From Gordius sp. MW1 (Eukaryota > Nematomorpha > Gordioida > Gordea > Gordiidae), in assembly GCA_964036665.1 (NCBI GenBank), contig OZ038526.1, forward strand, positions 29,016,001 through 29,080,000: a DNA stretch of 64,000 nucleotides. Direction: 5' to 3'. Of this stretch, positions 1 to 10,500 are shown in pieces; within the stretch, counting starts at the first letter, position 1, and the number at the start of each line of letters is the position of its first letter. Both the position numbers and the translations under genes were made by a program. Under the pieces are notes generated by a model, which searched no databases, had not been told where the DNA came from, and saw nothing but the letters and a program-made list of their open reading frames with translations.

Positions 1-3000
1 TGGAAAAGAAGAAGCACTCACCCTAACTCACCTACAATTCACGAGTTGGCCAGACTACGGAGTCCCTGATTCGGCCAGCGATTTACTGGAATTTCGCGAT
101 GTGGTTAAGCGAAGTCAAGAGCTCAATTACGATAAACATCGGGCCGAACACCCGAATCCATCGCCAAATCCCCCTCCCGTTTTAGTACATTGCAGTGCGG
201 GTATCGGCAGAACGGGTATTACAATAGTCATTAGGATGCGTGCGAAACTCAATTTTACTTAAAGCACTAACCCCGTTGAAAATGAAATTTCGTTATTTAC
301 AAATAAACTCGGGCCTTCGGCCCTCGTGGGAAGGGGGAGAAGGGAAGGGAAGAGGGGAAGGGAAGAGGGGAAGGGAAGGGGGGACGACTCATCTGTACTT
401 CGTATAAATGTATCATATTTGCTATGCAATTTATGGGCGAGAAAGGTGGGAAGGGGCGAGAATGCCTATAGGGGGGTATTAAATGCCTAATGATTAATAA
501 ATTATTTATACAAATTTTCCATTATAGGCAAAATGTAATAACGGCAAAATGTAATATAGGCAAGGGTTAGATTTAGTGTTTGCATCTAGTTGCGTATTAC
601 ATTAGTTTTTATGGCCTTTAGTGATTATGGGTCTAACAAACATTATATTATAAAACAACACAATGTTAAGAATTTGCAGAATTGTTGGGAGAAATTTTTT
701 GTTGAATTTGAACAATTTTTAATTAAAAAAATCAAAAATTTGGCAATGGTCACTTTTTCTCTATTGGTCAGTACCCACAGATACTCTATAAGTCAATGAT
801 AGCCAAAAAAACGGAAAAAAAAATTTTGATGCTCACTTCGGCCAATGGTCATTTTTTTCCATTGGTCAGCAGCCAGCACACGGTAAAAGTGGATATAAAT
901 TCATAAGAGTAAAAAAAACGAAAAAAAAAATTTCGAATCACATTTTGGCCAATGGTCATTTTTTTCCATTGGTCAGCAGCCAGGACACGGTAAAAGCGGA
1001 TATAAATTCATAATAGTCAAAAAAAAAGGAACAAAAAGTTTTCGAATCACATTTTGGCCAATGGTCATTTTATTCCATTGGTCAGCAGCCAGCGGACGGC
1101 CAAAAAGTCATAATAGCAATGGTAGGAACAGGAACAATCATAATAGTCAAAAAAAAACGAAAAAAATAATTTCGATTCACATTTTGGCCAATGGTCATTT
1201 TTTCCATCGGTCAGGAGCCAGCGGACGGCCAGAAAATCATAATAGCAATGGTAGTAATAGGAACAATCATAATAGTCAAAAAAAAACGAAAAAATAAACT
1301 CGGATTCACATTTTGGCCAATGGTAATTTTTTTCATTGGTCAGCAGCCAACGGACGGCCAAAAAGTCTTATTATCAATGATAGTAACAAGAACAATCATA
1401 AGAGTCAAAAAAACTCCGATTCTAACCCAAAAACTAGTTAAATTGCATAGCAATTAGAAGTAAACATCTTTTATTTATGTTTATTATATAACATTGGTCA
1501 GCAGCCAGCGGACGGCCAAAAAGTCATAATAGCAATGGTAGAAACAGGAACAATCATAATAGTCAAAAAAAAACGAAAAAAATAATTTCGATTCACATTT
1601 TGGCCAATGGTCATTTTTTTCATTGGTCAGCAGCCAGCGGACGGCCAAAAATTCTTATTATCAATGATAGTAACAAGAACAATCATAAGAGTCAAAAAAA
1701 ACTCCGGGATTCTAACCCCAAAACTAGTTAAATTGCATAGCAATTAAAAAGTAAACAACTTTTATTTATGTTTATTATATAACTAGTTAAATTGCATAGC
1801 ATTAAAAGTAAACAACTTTTATCTATGTTTATTATATAACAAAAACTAGTTAAATTGCATAGCAATTAAAAGTAAACAACTTTTATTTATGCTTATTATA
1901 TAACTAGTTAAATTGCATAGCAATTAAAAGTAAACAACACAAATCTTATATATAACACAGCGAGGGAGATAGAGATGAGGGGTGGGGCACCTCTTATGCA
2001 TAGCAATTAAAAATAACACAGCGAGGGAGATAGAGATGAGGGGTGGGGCACCTCTTTCTCATGCATTAATTTAAAAAAGCGATAACCTAATATACCAAAT
2101 GCAAATAGATAGGGAGGGTAACGGACAGACATCGGACAACGGACACCAAAAAACGAGCCCATAAATTGCATAGCAATTAAAATAGCACATGGCTTTATTT
2201 TTTTTGACTCGTCCGACCTCAAATTTCAATGGGCATAGCCAGAATTGAAATTAGATGGGGGCAGACCTTTTTTTATCGCCAAAATTAACGTCACCTTTCC
2301 ATATTTTGATTAGTTTATACGTTTTATAATAAATCACGAGCTTGAAATATGTATGTAAGTTGGTCAAAAACTTTTCAAATCTACACCTATTTTTTGTTAA
2401 ATTAAATTGCTGAATGTTTAATGTCTATGCAGGTCTCCTTATCAAGTGAAAGTGATTTATTATGTCAGCTTTATATCAAGTTCTGCCTGAAAAGATTATA
2501 AATAAGGTTTTAAGGACAAAAATATGCTTTGGTGGGTTATTTGAAGGACTACCTTTGATCCTTCAAATTAATTTCTTATCTTGCCCGGGCGGGCACACAG
2601 ACCTCTGATATTATAATATTTGTCAACTGGTTGTTTTTCTTAAAGCGAGCAGACGATTAGAAAGCCTCATTGGGGGGGGGGGCTAATTTATATTTTAGAA
2701 GCGCACACACCACTTTTTAGTAAATTACATAAGTAAGTTTATTAATTGGCTGTAAATACAATAATCAATGAATTTAGGTGTTTTAATTTTATAGAGTAAG
2801 AATTTATTTTGTGAAGATTAATGAAATAAATAAAGTTATTTCATAAAATAATCAAATTTAAATTTAATCATGGAATCAGTCTTAATCATGGAAACTAAAG
2901 TGCAAAAAAATCCTGCCAAAAATATAAATCACTCTATCTTTTTGAGCCAATTTAATATCTATTATAATCTTTTAAAGTTATTGCTTATAATGTGTGCTGT

Positions 3001-3392
3001 TCTTTTTTGTAATATCACTTTCATTAACCCTTTCCCCGTGGTAAAATTTTAAGCAATTTAGGTAGACAAACATCAAAATTCAGCACACAATTGCAGTATT
3101 TATTTGAAATTAATGCATAACTTAAATTATATATATACGTTGATTCACACTCGATATAGGTACTTTCATCACCATAGACATATGCATTGAACAGCTCAAA
3201 GCTTTTGGCAAAATCAACATTCGACACGTAGTGAGGAGGATAAGGAGCCAGCGTGCTTTCAGTATTCAAATGCCTGATCAATATGTGTTTTGTCATACAG
3301 CCATCTTGGAATTTGCCAATAGGGAGGGTATGATTCCTGACAATTGCGAGGAATCTTTTAATAAAGCTATCCAATTGAATCACGAAGATTAA
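1..3392 (+). CDS. PTPN9: Tyrosine phosphatase PTPN9 / PTP-MEG2, 3' end
   Basis: Two exons of a cytoplasmic protein-tyrosine phosphatase are visible: <1-215 (read from base 2) and 3160-3392 (TAA). They join in phase across a 2,944-nt GT-AG intron and restore the loop GRTGTF. The first exon carries the WPD loop (TSWPDYGVPDS) and the P-loop VHCSAGIGRTG with its catalytic Cys and Arg. The last carries the Q-loop region (RSQRAFSIQMPDQY) and ends HTAILEFANREGMIP plus a short tail. The stretch AILEFA-EGM and the spacer between WPD and P-loops fit PTPN9 better than receptor PTPs or PTP1B. Members of this family have an N-terminal CRAL-TRIO lipid-binding domain and act on secretory vesicles; that part lies left of the window. 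The 3' end faces ERCC1 across about 205 bp. Antisense frames over the last exon are shadows. Confidence 0.88.
304..475. repeat. Dispersed GC/purine-rich repeat, copy 1
   Basis: This copy starts near the palindromic GGGCCTTCGGCCC, continues as a purine tract (GGGAAGGGGGAGAAGGG type), and ends in TTTGCTATGCAATTTATGGGC followed by GAGAAAGGTGGG. A near-identical copy lies at 55892-56049. A related reverse-complement copy occupies about 49884-49990. All three are in introns. Confidence 0.7.
840..1690 (+). repeat. Satellite-like tandem repeat, ~107-130 bp units
   Basis: Units begin around GGCCAATGGTCATTTTTTTC, continue with ATTGGTCAGCAGCCAGCG, and end in A-rich runs. Unit starts at 840, 947, 1056, 1186 and 1315 give periods of 107, 109, 130 and 129 bp; two more units follow near 1500-1690. 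The same family in the opposite orientation fills 46960-48510. Reading frames inside it are repeat artefacts with periodic peptides. Confidence 0.8.
1430..1935. repeat. 59-bp tandem repeat
   Basis: Copies of AACTAGTTAAATTGCATAGC followed by an A/T-rich remainder start near 1432, 1722, 1781, 1844 and 1902, so the last four are spaced about 59 bp. The core GCATAGCAATTAA also ends several other dispersed repeats here. It lies in the PTPN9 intron. Confidence 0.75.
1945..2060. repeat. Direct repeat of ~41 bp
   Basis: The block AACACAGCGAGGGAGATAGA with the following GATGAGGGGTGGGGCACCTC occurs twice, about 60 bp apart, separated by a copy of the GCATAGCAATTAA motif. No coding function is visible. 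Confidence 0.7.
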
Positions 3393-3597
3393 ACTCACCA
3401 TAATGGGAATTTAGGAGGAGAATATATTTAACGTTAGACCCCCAAATAATAATCCACAACTTATGCTTCACCCAATTAAAATACATGTTTGCTTTGAGAC
3501 ATATAATTGACACATGGTTACAAATTCTCTTTGTTGAGACGTGATAAATAATTTGTAATAAAATACATATTTATAAAGCATGATTTACACTCTACAT

Positions 3598-4459
3598 TTA
3601 TTTTGAAAATGGTGCATCAAAAATTTGGCTCAATTTTTGGGCTTTCAAAGTGCCAAAACCAGGGCATATTTCAATTTCTTGAGCACTACTACTTAATATT
3701 AAATTGGCTAATGATCCTTTGTATGCTTCATAAAGTGTGTTGCAATCTGTTTTGTTTATACGTTTAGTTGCTAATAGGCATGAGGCAAATAAGTTTTTGT
3801 GAGTATCTGCAGCATTTTCACCCAATGTTTCTTTCTCCATAATTGCATCAGGTGGTTTATTTTCATATGCTTTGTAAGTTTCTAAATATCTTCCAACCTC
3901 TTCATGACTTATTTTAAAAATATTACAAATGACAGTAAAATGAAAACATAAATCAATAGTTAAGTTTTGAGATGAATCTAGTATTAATTGCTAGAATAAA
4001 TGTTCTATACCTCCATGCTAAAATTAAAGTGAAATCTGATAGCAATGCAATTTTATCTAAATCTTTCAAATAATATCCAGGATCTTTAATATCAATCTAA
4101 AAAATATGACTTTTAAAAAGTATATAAACTTGAACTAATAAAAGCCTTAGTTCAAAGGTGTGCCCTAATTCTTTTAGACGCTCATGAATGTAGTTTTGGT
4201 TTAATTGATGGTATCTTAGGCTATAATACAATGCTAAAATATATAACTATAAAAGCAACCTTAGATATAGAACACAAGCAGTTTCCCCAACTATAAAATC
4301 AGGTACAATTTGAGCATACTGCCAAGGAACATTCCGAATAAAATTTAGAATAGGATTTCCTTTCTGAAAGATACATTAGTAAAATGTTTTAATTTAATGT
4401 ACCTGTCTTGAATTTACAAGTATAGCATTAGTTTTGGCCGATGCGTTTGCATTATTCAT
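3598..4459 (-). CDS. ERCC1: DNA excision repair protein ERCC1
   Basis: Five exons on the minus strand (4459-4403, 4363-4260, 4220-4130, 4096-4011, 3907-3598) join in phase to 215 residues. The core matches ERCC1, the non-catalytic partner of the XPF nuclease that cuts 5' of lesions in nucleotide excision repair. Visible landmarks are [39 protein letters not shown] and [19 protein letters not shown]. The Asn and two Tyr that line the XPA pocket in the human protein look conserved. The C-terminal tandem helix-hairpin-helix includes [11 protein letters not shown] and [16 protein letters not shown]. Four introns are 39, 39, 33 and 103 nt. The protein lacks roughly 80 N-terminal residues of the human protein; the chosen ATG is the first in frame, and a further upstream exon cannot be excluded. 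Confidence 0.93.
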
Positions 4460-4849
4460 ATGATTTAATTTAGGAACGGTCGAAAAGGTACAAATTGCTA
4501 GGAACAGACATTGCCTTAAAATATTTTTTGTTTTTGCATTTAAAGGGAAAATAAATCCAAATCAACATTTATTTTTCTATATAATAGAGAGTTCTAGCTA
4601 AAATAAAATACTACCTAAAACATTTAAGCAGGCAATTTTTGCTATTGTAAGTAGGTAACCGTGTTTCAACCCGCTGATTTTATACAAAGACATATACTTT
4701 GTATACGCCAAACCATTCTTCATCCGATTTCGTGATTTAGAATGAACATTTTCAAACGTAGATTAAATTCTTTTCGTGACAGCAAGTGGCAGGAATCGAA
4801 AATGTTTAATAACAACTTCTGACAAGATTTGATTCGTGCATAGCCCTTT

Positions 4850-5068
4850 CTACCACATCAAGGGTGAAGTGTAGCTTGCACTATCCCATATAGAGCTTTC
4901 TGCAACTAACCCGTCTTTTGCGCGAAATTCTGCCATATTGGCAATAACTTTAACCACATTTATATCTGCGCTTTGAGAAATAATTTTACTAGCTTGAAAG
5001 GCTTGGCCAATTTCTTTAGTCGTCAGATGAAGTCCACAATACCGTAGATCAAGCAAATTTGCCGCCAT
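4850..5068 (-). CDS. Unrecognised short reading frame upstream of ERCC1
   Basis: A 72-codon frame starts ATGGCGGCAAAT in a good initiation context and reads MAANLLDLRYCGLHLTTKEI onward. I do not recognise the family. The frame stops at the TAG near 4850. A GTGCAA...TAG tract of 32 nt over the end could be a mini-intron, which would continue the protein as KRAMHESNLVRSCY. This is plausible because neighbouring introns are that short. It lies about 390 bp upstream of ERCC1 on the same strand and could be a separate small gene. The opposite strand here has stops in the frames I checked. Confidence 0.35.
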   Translation of the reverse strand: MAANLLDLRYCGLHLTTKEIGQAFQASKIISQSADINVVKVIANMAEFRAKDGLVAESSIWDSASYTSPLMW

Positions 5069-6580
5069 ATGAAAGTGCTTACAACAAAACGTCTTTCTTT
5101 TGCGAATAAATTTTTAAATTGAAGCTATATCGGTTTGGCCAAATTCCTTTAAGAATTTTATTAAAATAAGTTTTTATGTTATAAAAAGTTCGGGTACATC
5201 CCACAGTAATCCACTGTCACTTTCTATAAAAGTTATTTTCGTCAAAATGACATCTAAAAAATGGTCAATTTTTTAACCTTCTCCCAAAAGACATCGTTAT
5301 CAAGCAAATTTAAACGTTTGCTGCGATCAACAAATGTATCCATAATAACTAATTCCTAAAGAATGTCCTTGTTTATTAAAAAAACTGTCGAACATTATCC
5401 TTACCCCCCCCCCCCCCGTTGGACAGAGGATTGGACGCCCCAGCTTTCTGTAAAGTTTTGTTTGAAACTATCATGATTTTGGATTAGATTTTTGCAGCTT
5501 CGACCTGACCCCAATTCTGCACCTCTTGCACACGGACTTGGGACCGTCTTAGGTAGTATTTTTGCTTAACCAATGGACTTTATTTAAACTATTTGTATAT
5601 TTTTTAACTCTTACACGGCGGTCATAATGTGCGCGAGGCGATGCAAAGCGGAAATTTCGGATGCTAATTTATAAAGTGTGCAAGATATATATAGTGCACA
5701 GCATTTATGTAATGGACTTAATCGAACAAGTTCAAAATATTATATATTTCCCTATTATCAACTTAAAACATTTGCAATTGATGCTCGAAATTTTCACATC
5801 GCTTCGAGCACATTATGAACGACGCGTTATAATAGTTTTCTCAACTAATACAACTTTCTTAACAACATCGATCTTTCTAAATTCTTCACTCACTCACATC
5901 TCATCCTAATTAATTATCTCCTTAATTTAATAATAAGATCTTATAGTTATTAAGCCTTAGAATTTTTGGGCATTTTTATAAATATGAAAATAGTTATTTT
6001 AAAAATCGAGTAATTAGCTAATATCTCTTTATTATGGCATCCTATCCCCATATTCTAGATTTAACAAGTCAGGTATCTATATTGGCACTTTGCATTTTTT
6101 ATTTGGCCTATTCGCATTAAATGGGCATAAGTTTTGGGGTGGTCAAAATTAACATATCCACAACTGCCTTGTATTAGTAAAACTCACAATATCTTTTATT
6201 TATCATTAATTTTGGCTCGCTAATCCATTCAATATCGCATATTTTCAGAACATTCGGGGTACTTGTTTAGTTTACCGAAAAAATTCACTTTAAAAATTCT
6301 CTAACCGAGAGAAATTATTTTAACACAAATTGCCGAAATGCACAAAACGTCAAATTGTTGGCAAAATTAAGAATGGGTATAAATTTACATAACAACTAAC
6401 TAATATGATTATTATAAGCGTGCTAGCTACTTACTGTCGTCATGGGAATATAATATGTTTAAGTATATTATTGATTTTCTTTCTACCGCGCATCAAATTT
6501 TGCCAAAAAATTTATAAAAACACGGAGTTTTTGTTTGGGAACTATAAAAATTACAAAATGTGTCTTAAAATTAAATATAA
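5069..6580. other. Intergenic AT-rich DNA between ERCC1 side and Grd
   Basis: No convincing exon is visible on either strand. It holds a C-homopolymer at about 5405-5417 and simple AT-rich sequence. It must contain the promoter and 5' UTR of the Grd-like gene, but I see no unambiguous core element. A TAA sits immediately before the Grd ATG, which supports that start. Confidence 0.5.
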
Positions 6581-7595
6581 ATGAGATCATCGTCTAATCT
6601 AATAATATATTTATCGTTATCCCATCTAATAAAATCAGCTTTTATAGATGAGGATTCTCTTTACAAAAATCAGCCTAAAGAAATATTAATTCGAGCGGCC
6701 GATGGAAGAAATAGATTCAATTTCGTAATTGATCCCCAGCATGAAAATGAAAAATTTAATACGAAAAGTTTCAAAGTTAAAAGAGATCAATTTAGAAATA
6801 TTGTTCCATCGGGAAGGACTATAAGTGAAAGTGGGCGTTTGGCGAACCCGAGATTTAGCAAGTATCAATTGAGATTAATTCACAATATTACACAAATTTT
6901 GGACAACCTTTTGTATGGCTATGACAATCGTCTCAGACCCGGCTATGGAAGTAACTTACAATTTCTTATATATAGCCTTTATTTTTTAAAAAATGAATTT
7001 GTAAAACGTTACAAAAGACGCTTACTTTTTTTAAATTATACTTATTGAATTATTGTAATTATGGTTAAAACTAAATTTTGAAATTTTTTTTTGAATTATT
7101 ATTATAAGCCAAATAATATTTATTACTGAACCTTGGGGATAAGGGCTTTGACTTTTGGTTTATTTTTAGGCAGAGCATCACATATGTCAGTCAGCTCATA
7201 AAAATTGTATATTAATTTCGAAAAAACAATAAACCAATTAACTTTAACCATGATCGATTACCACTCTAAAAAACTGATATATAAAATTTCCTTTTTCCAA
7301 AATTTTATCTATTGATTTTAGATTAATTGTACTTATAATTTAATTAGGGTTAATACGCGAAATACAATTTTAAGTGATAAAAAAGCTTTGAAGTTTAAGA
7401 TTTCATGTATATTTCTATATTATATGCAATGCAAAAGAAAAATAATAGTTTGCTGCTTTAAATACTAAATCAATAAGTGAGATATGTTTTATTAATATTT
7501 TTTTGTCTGTTAATTTGCATTTATTAGGAAACCCGGCCATAGTGAACGTTGGTATAATGATCAGGAGCATGGGATCTATATCAGAATTAAACATG
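6581..7595 (+). CDS. Grd: Grd exons 1-2: signal peptide and N-terminal ligand domain
   Basis: Exon 1 (6581-6950) starts with a TAA directly upstream and encodes a hydrophobic leader (MRSSSNLIIYLSLSHLIKSA). It ends in the family signature NITQILDNLLYGYDNRLRPG. Exon 2 (7528-7595) gives NPAIVNVGIMIRSMGSISEL, the first conserved beta strands. Both junctions use GT-AG and keep frame (phase 1, then phase 0). The middle of exon 1 is poorly conserved, as usual for this subunit. Confidence 0.88.
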
Positions 7596-10500
7596 GTATA
7601 TTCGATAAATTTATAGTAATAGATTTCGCATGACTTATTTTTTCTTTAAAAATGTGAAAAAAAATTGATCGTTGTTCCAGATTAATGATTGACTTGGATC
7701 AACCTTAATTTTTTAAGCTTTCGTTTCAATGCAATCATATTTTTAACCGGTCAGATGGATACATTAAAATGTAACTAAATATGGATTAATATTTAAAAAT
7801 TATAAGGTTATACATTTTTTATTTTTTTTGAATATGCACTCTAATCGTAAAAAATGCCTTTTAGAAAATTAAATTATGAATAAAACTAATTGCGATGGTC
7901 GAGATTATGTAGTATTTTACATTAAGTATGCATCAAAGCCTTGCATGGACTTAGCCAAGGGCGTAGCCAAAATTGCCTCAAGGGGGGGGGGGGGGGTTTC
8001 AAAAAAACTTATTTCATAAGACTATTAAAAGAATTTAACGGGCCCCCCGAGGAGATGGGGGTCTGGGGGGCGAAGCCCCCAGCATTTTTTCAGCATATAT
8101 GATTGGTTTTTGGTAAAAAAAGCATTAATAATATCTTAAGCGACGCAAATTGCAAATAGCTCCGTCCAATTTTTCTGTTAGCGCTAATTAGGGGCATTGT
8201 TTAAACTAAACACTTGCATTAGCCTTTTAGGCTTAAATCTCCCACCAAAACCAATAATTGTCCTGCCCGGGACCGTTTAAATTAACTTATTAGCCCAAGT
8301 TCGCCCCGCTGCTAAAATTTGGCTTGTATCAGCATCTTCCTCGTTTAATTTAAAGGTTGAGATAGTTTTTGAGAGAAATAATTAAAAATTAAATTTCTTC
8401 TTATTAGAAAACACGCACTCGGGACATAAATTTGTTGTATAAATTATGTTATAATTAGTAGATTTTATCTAAAATTAAATATCAAATTAATTAAGATAAT
8501 ATATTATTTCTTTATGCGCAACACACACAAGACTCTATTATTATTTTTTCCGTATAATTTGAAAAAAATGAATTTTTTTGTCAATGAGGGGGGAACCCGA
8601 AAACCCCTCCCTTCCCTACACGCTTGGACTTAGCTACGAGGAAATTTAAATCGAAACCTTCTCTAAATTTATTAAATTTACAGTTAAAAAAGTATCATTT
8701 AGCCCCATTACTACATAGACTTCTCATGTCGTATGTTTCATATCTTATACTAGATGAACCCGGCAAACGTTGTTTTGCCCTTTACCCGGGTGCATTAGAT
8801 TAAGTTGGAATTTTAGAGCATAAATGATAATAAAGCGGTTATTGAAGTAAAAATAAAGTTTGATGTCTATGTGTTCTACTTCTATTGTTCTATTTCCGTA
8901 ACAGTGCAACGCGTACGAAAACTATGTGTGTATGTGTGTGTGTATGCCGCCACCAATTTTGGAAAACTACCAGACCGATTTGGCTCAAAATTTCACTTTA
9001 TTCCTCACACTCCGGAGCATGTTTTAAGATTTGTTCGAGCCAAATCGGTCGAGTAGTTTTCGAGTATTCGTACGCATTGCACTGTATACGGAAATAGAAC
9101 AATAGAAGTAGAACATATAAACATCCAACTTTATTTTTACTTCAATAACCGCTTTATCATCATATATGCCCTAAAATTCCAACATTTCCATTAAATCCAC
9201 CATTTTAAATATAACTATTTTCCATGTTTTTTGCAGTGTAGCGCATTTTTAAAACATAAGGAGTGGATTTATCCTCCTAATTGGTTGATAAATAAAAATG
9301 AATGTTAATAAAGTGCACACTTGAAATTGGCGGAAAAATTGTACACTTATTTAAAGTTGATGAGCTGTCCTGTCTAGCTTATGTTTATTATTGCGCCCCT
9401 CCAATTCAAATCCAACTTCATCCATAAGCACCGAGTCTCGGCTTAAAAATACAAATGTTTAAACATTTGGCCCATAACATTGCCAAAAATAAATTTGAAA
9501 TATTAGACCATTTACTTTCATAACTTGAAATAAATAAATTAGCTAGGCTTACTTTATGTCGAAATCAGACCTAGAGTCAGGCTGCCTACTTAAATTCCAC
9601 CCAAAGCGGAGCTCCATATTCATATAATTTAAACTCATGTCGGCTCGGTCATTAGTGCATATTTATAAATCAACATTATTAACTAAAACTTCACCAATTA
9701 ATTTGCAAGTTATTGACTTGAATAACGACAAAATCTCTGTTTTTAGCAACTTTGACAACAAATATTTCAAAAACTTGACGCAAAGGGAAATAACTATAAA
9801 ATATATATGAGTTCACCGTAAAAAACTCTTCCAGAATCAGCAAACAGTTTGCCGGTTGATTTTATAAGTTTATTATTTGTTGACCAATGTTATTCCCATA
9901 GACTAGATAGACTGCTCATGCCATATGTTGCATATGGTTAATTGTTTGTCAAATTTTCCTCCATTTTGAAGAGTGCAACTGGTGTATTTTAATCGTGCAA
10001 TTTTACCCTATAACAGTCAATTTACCTTCCTCACTAGTTTATAAATTAAAACGAACGTCAATAAATTAAATTATTAAACAAACTTTAATCGCAGTTTTTA
10101 CATTTTAAATTTATTGTGTAAATGACATTTATTTTAAAATGCTGTTTTTGATATCTACCCAATTCAATATTTTTTTATTTACCCTTTTAAGATTATTTAG
10201 TTTGCGAAAATTACTAATTTCTATATGATCACCACTTTACCATGTTCACATCAAAATGGTGGAAAAAAGGGTACACATTTTGCGCGTTGATGAGCAGTCT
10301 ATCTAGCTATGGTTTTTCCCCAAATTAATACAGCAATATGTTGAAAGTTATTCACTAGCATATAGCAGACCATATTCCAAAACCTCTAATAATAATTAAT
10401 TCAATCAAACTTTTTTAAATTGGCTAGGATTTTACGATGAGCATGTACTTTCGACAAAGATGGAGGGATGAAAGATTAGCTTTTGAAGGACCGGTCACAA

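Noticed and set aside
1061..1457. Overlapping open frames on both strands with repetitive peptides
   Set aside because: They are translations of the 107-130-bp satellite and repeat with its period; no independent coding evidence.
3024..3401. 125-codon minus-strand frame over the end of PTPN9
   Set aside because: The plus strand here encodes the conserved phosphatase Q-loop region in phase with the upstream exon; the minus frame is its shadow.
8871..9097. Short frames with VCVCV-type peptides, also at 32684 and 39258
   Set aside because: They come from GT microsatellite and foldback/Helitron loop sequence repeated in three places.
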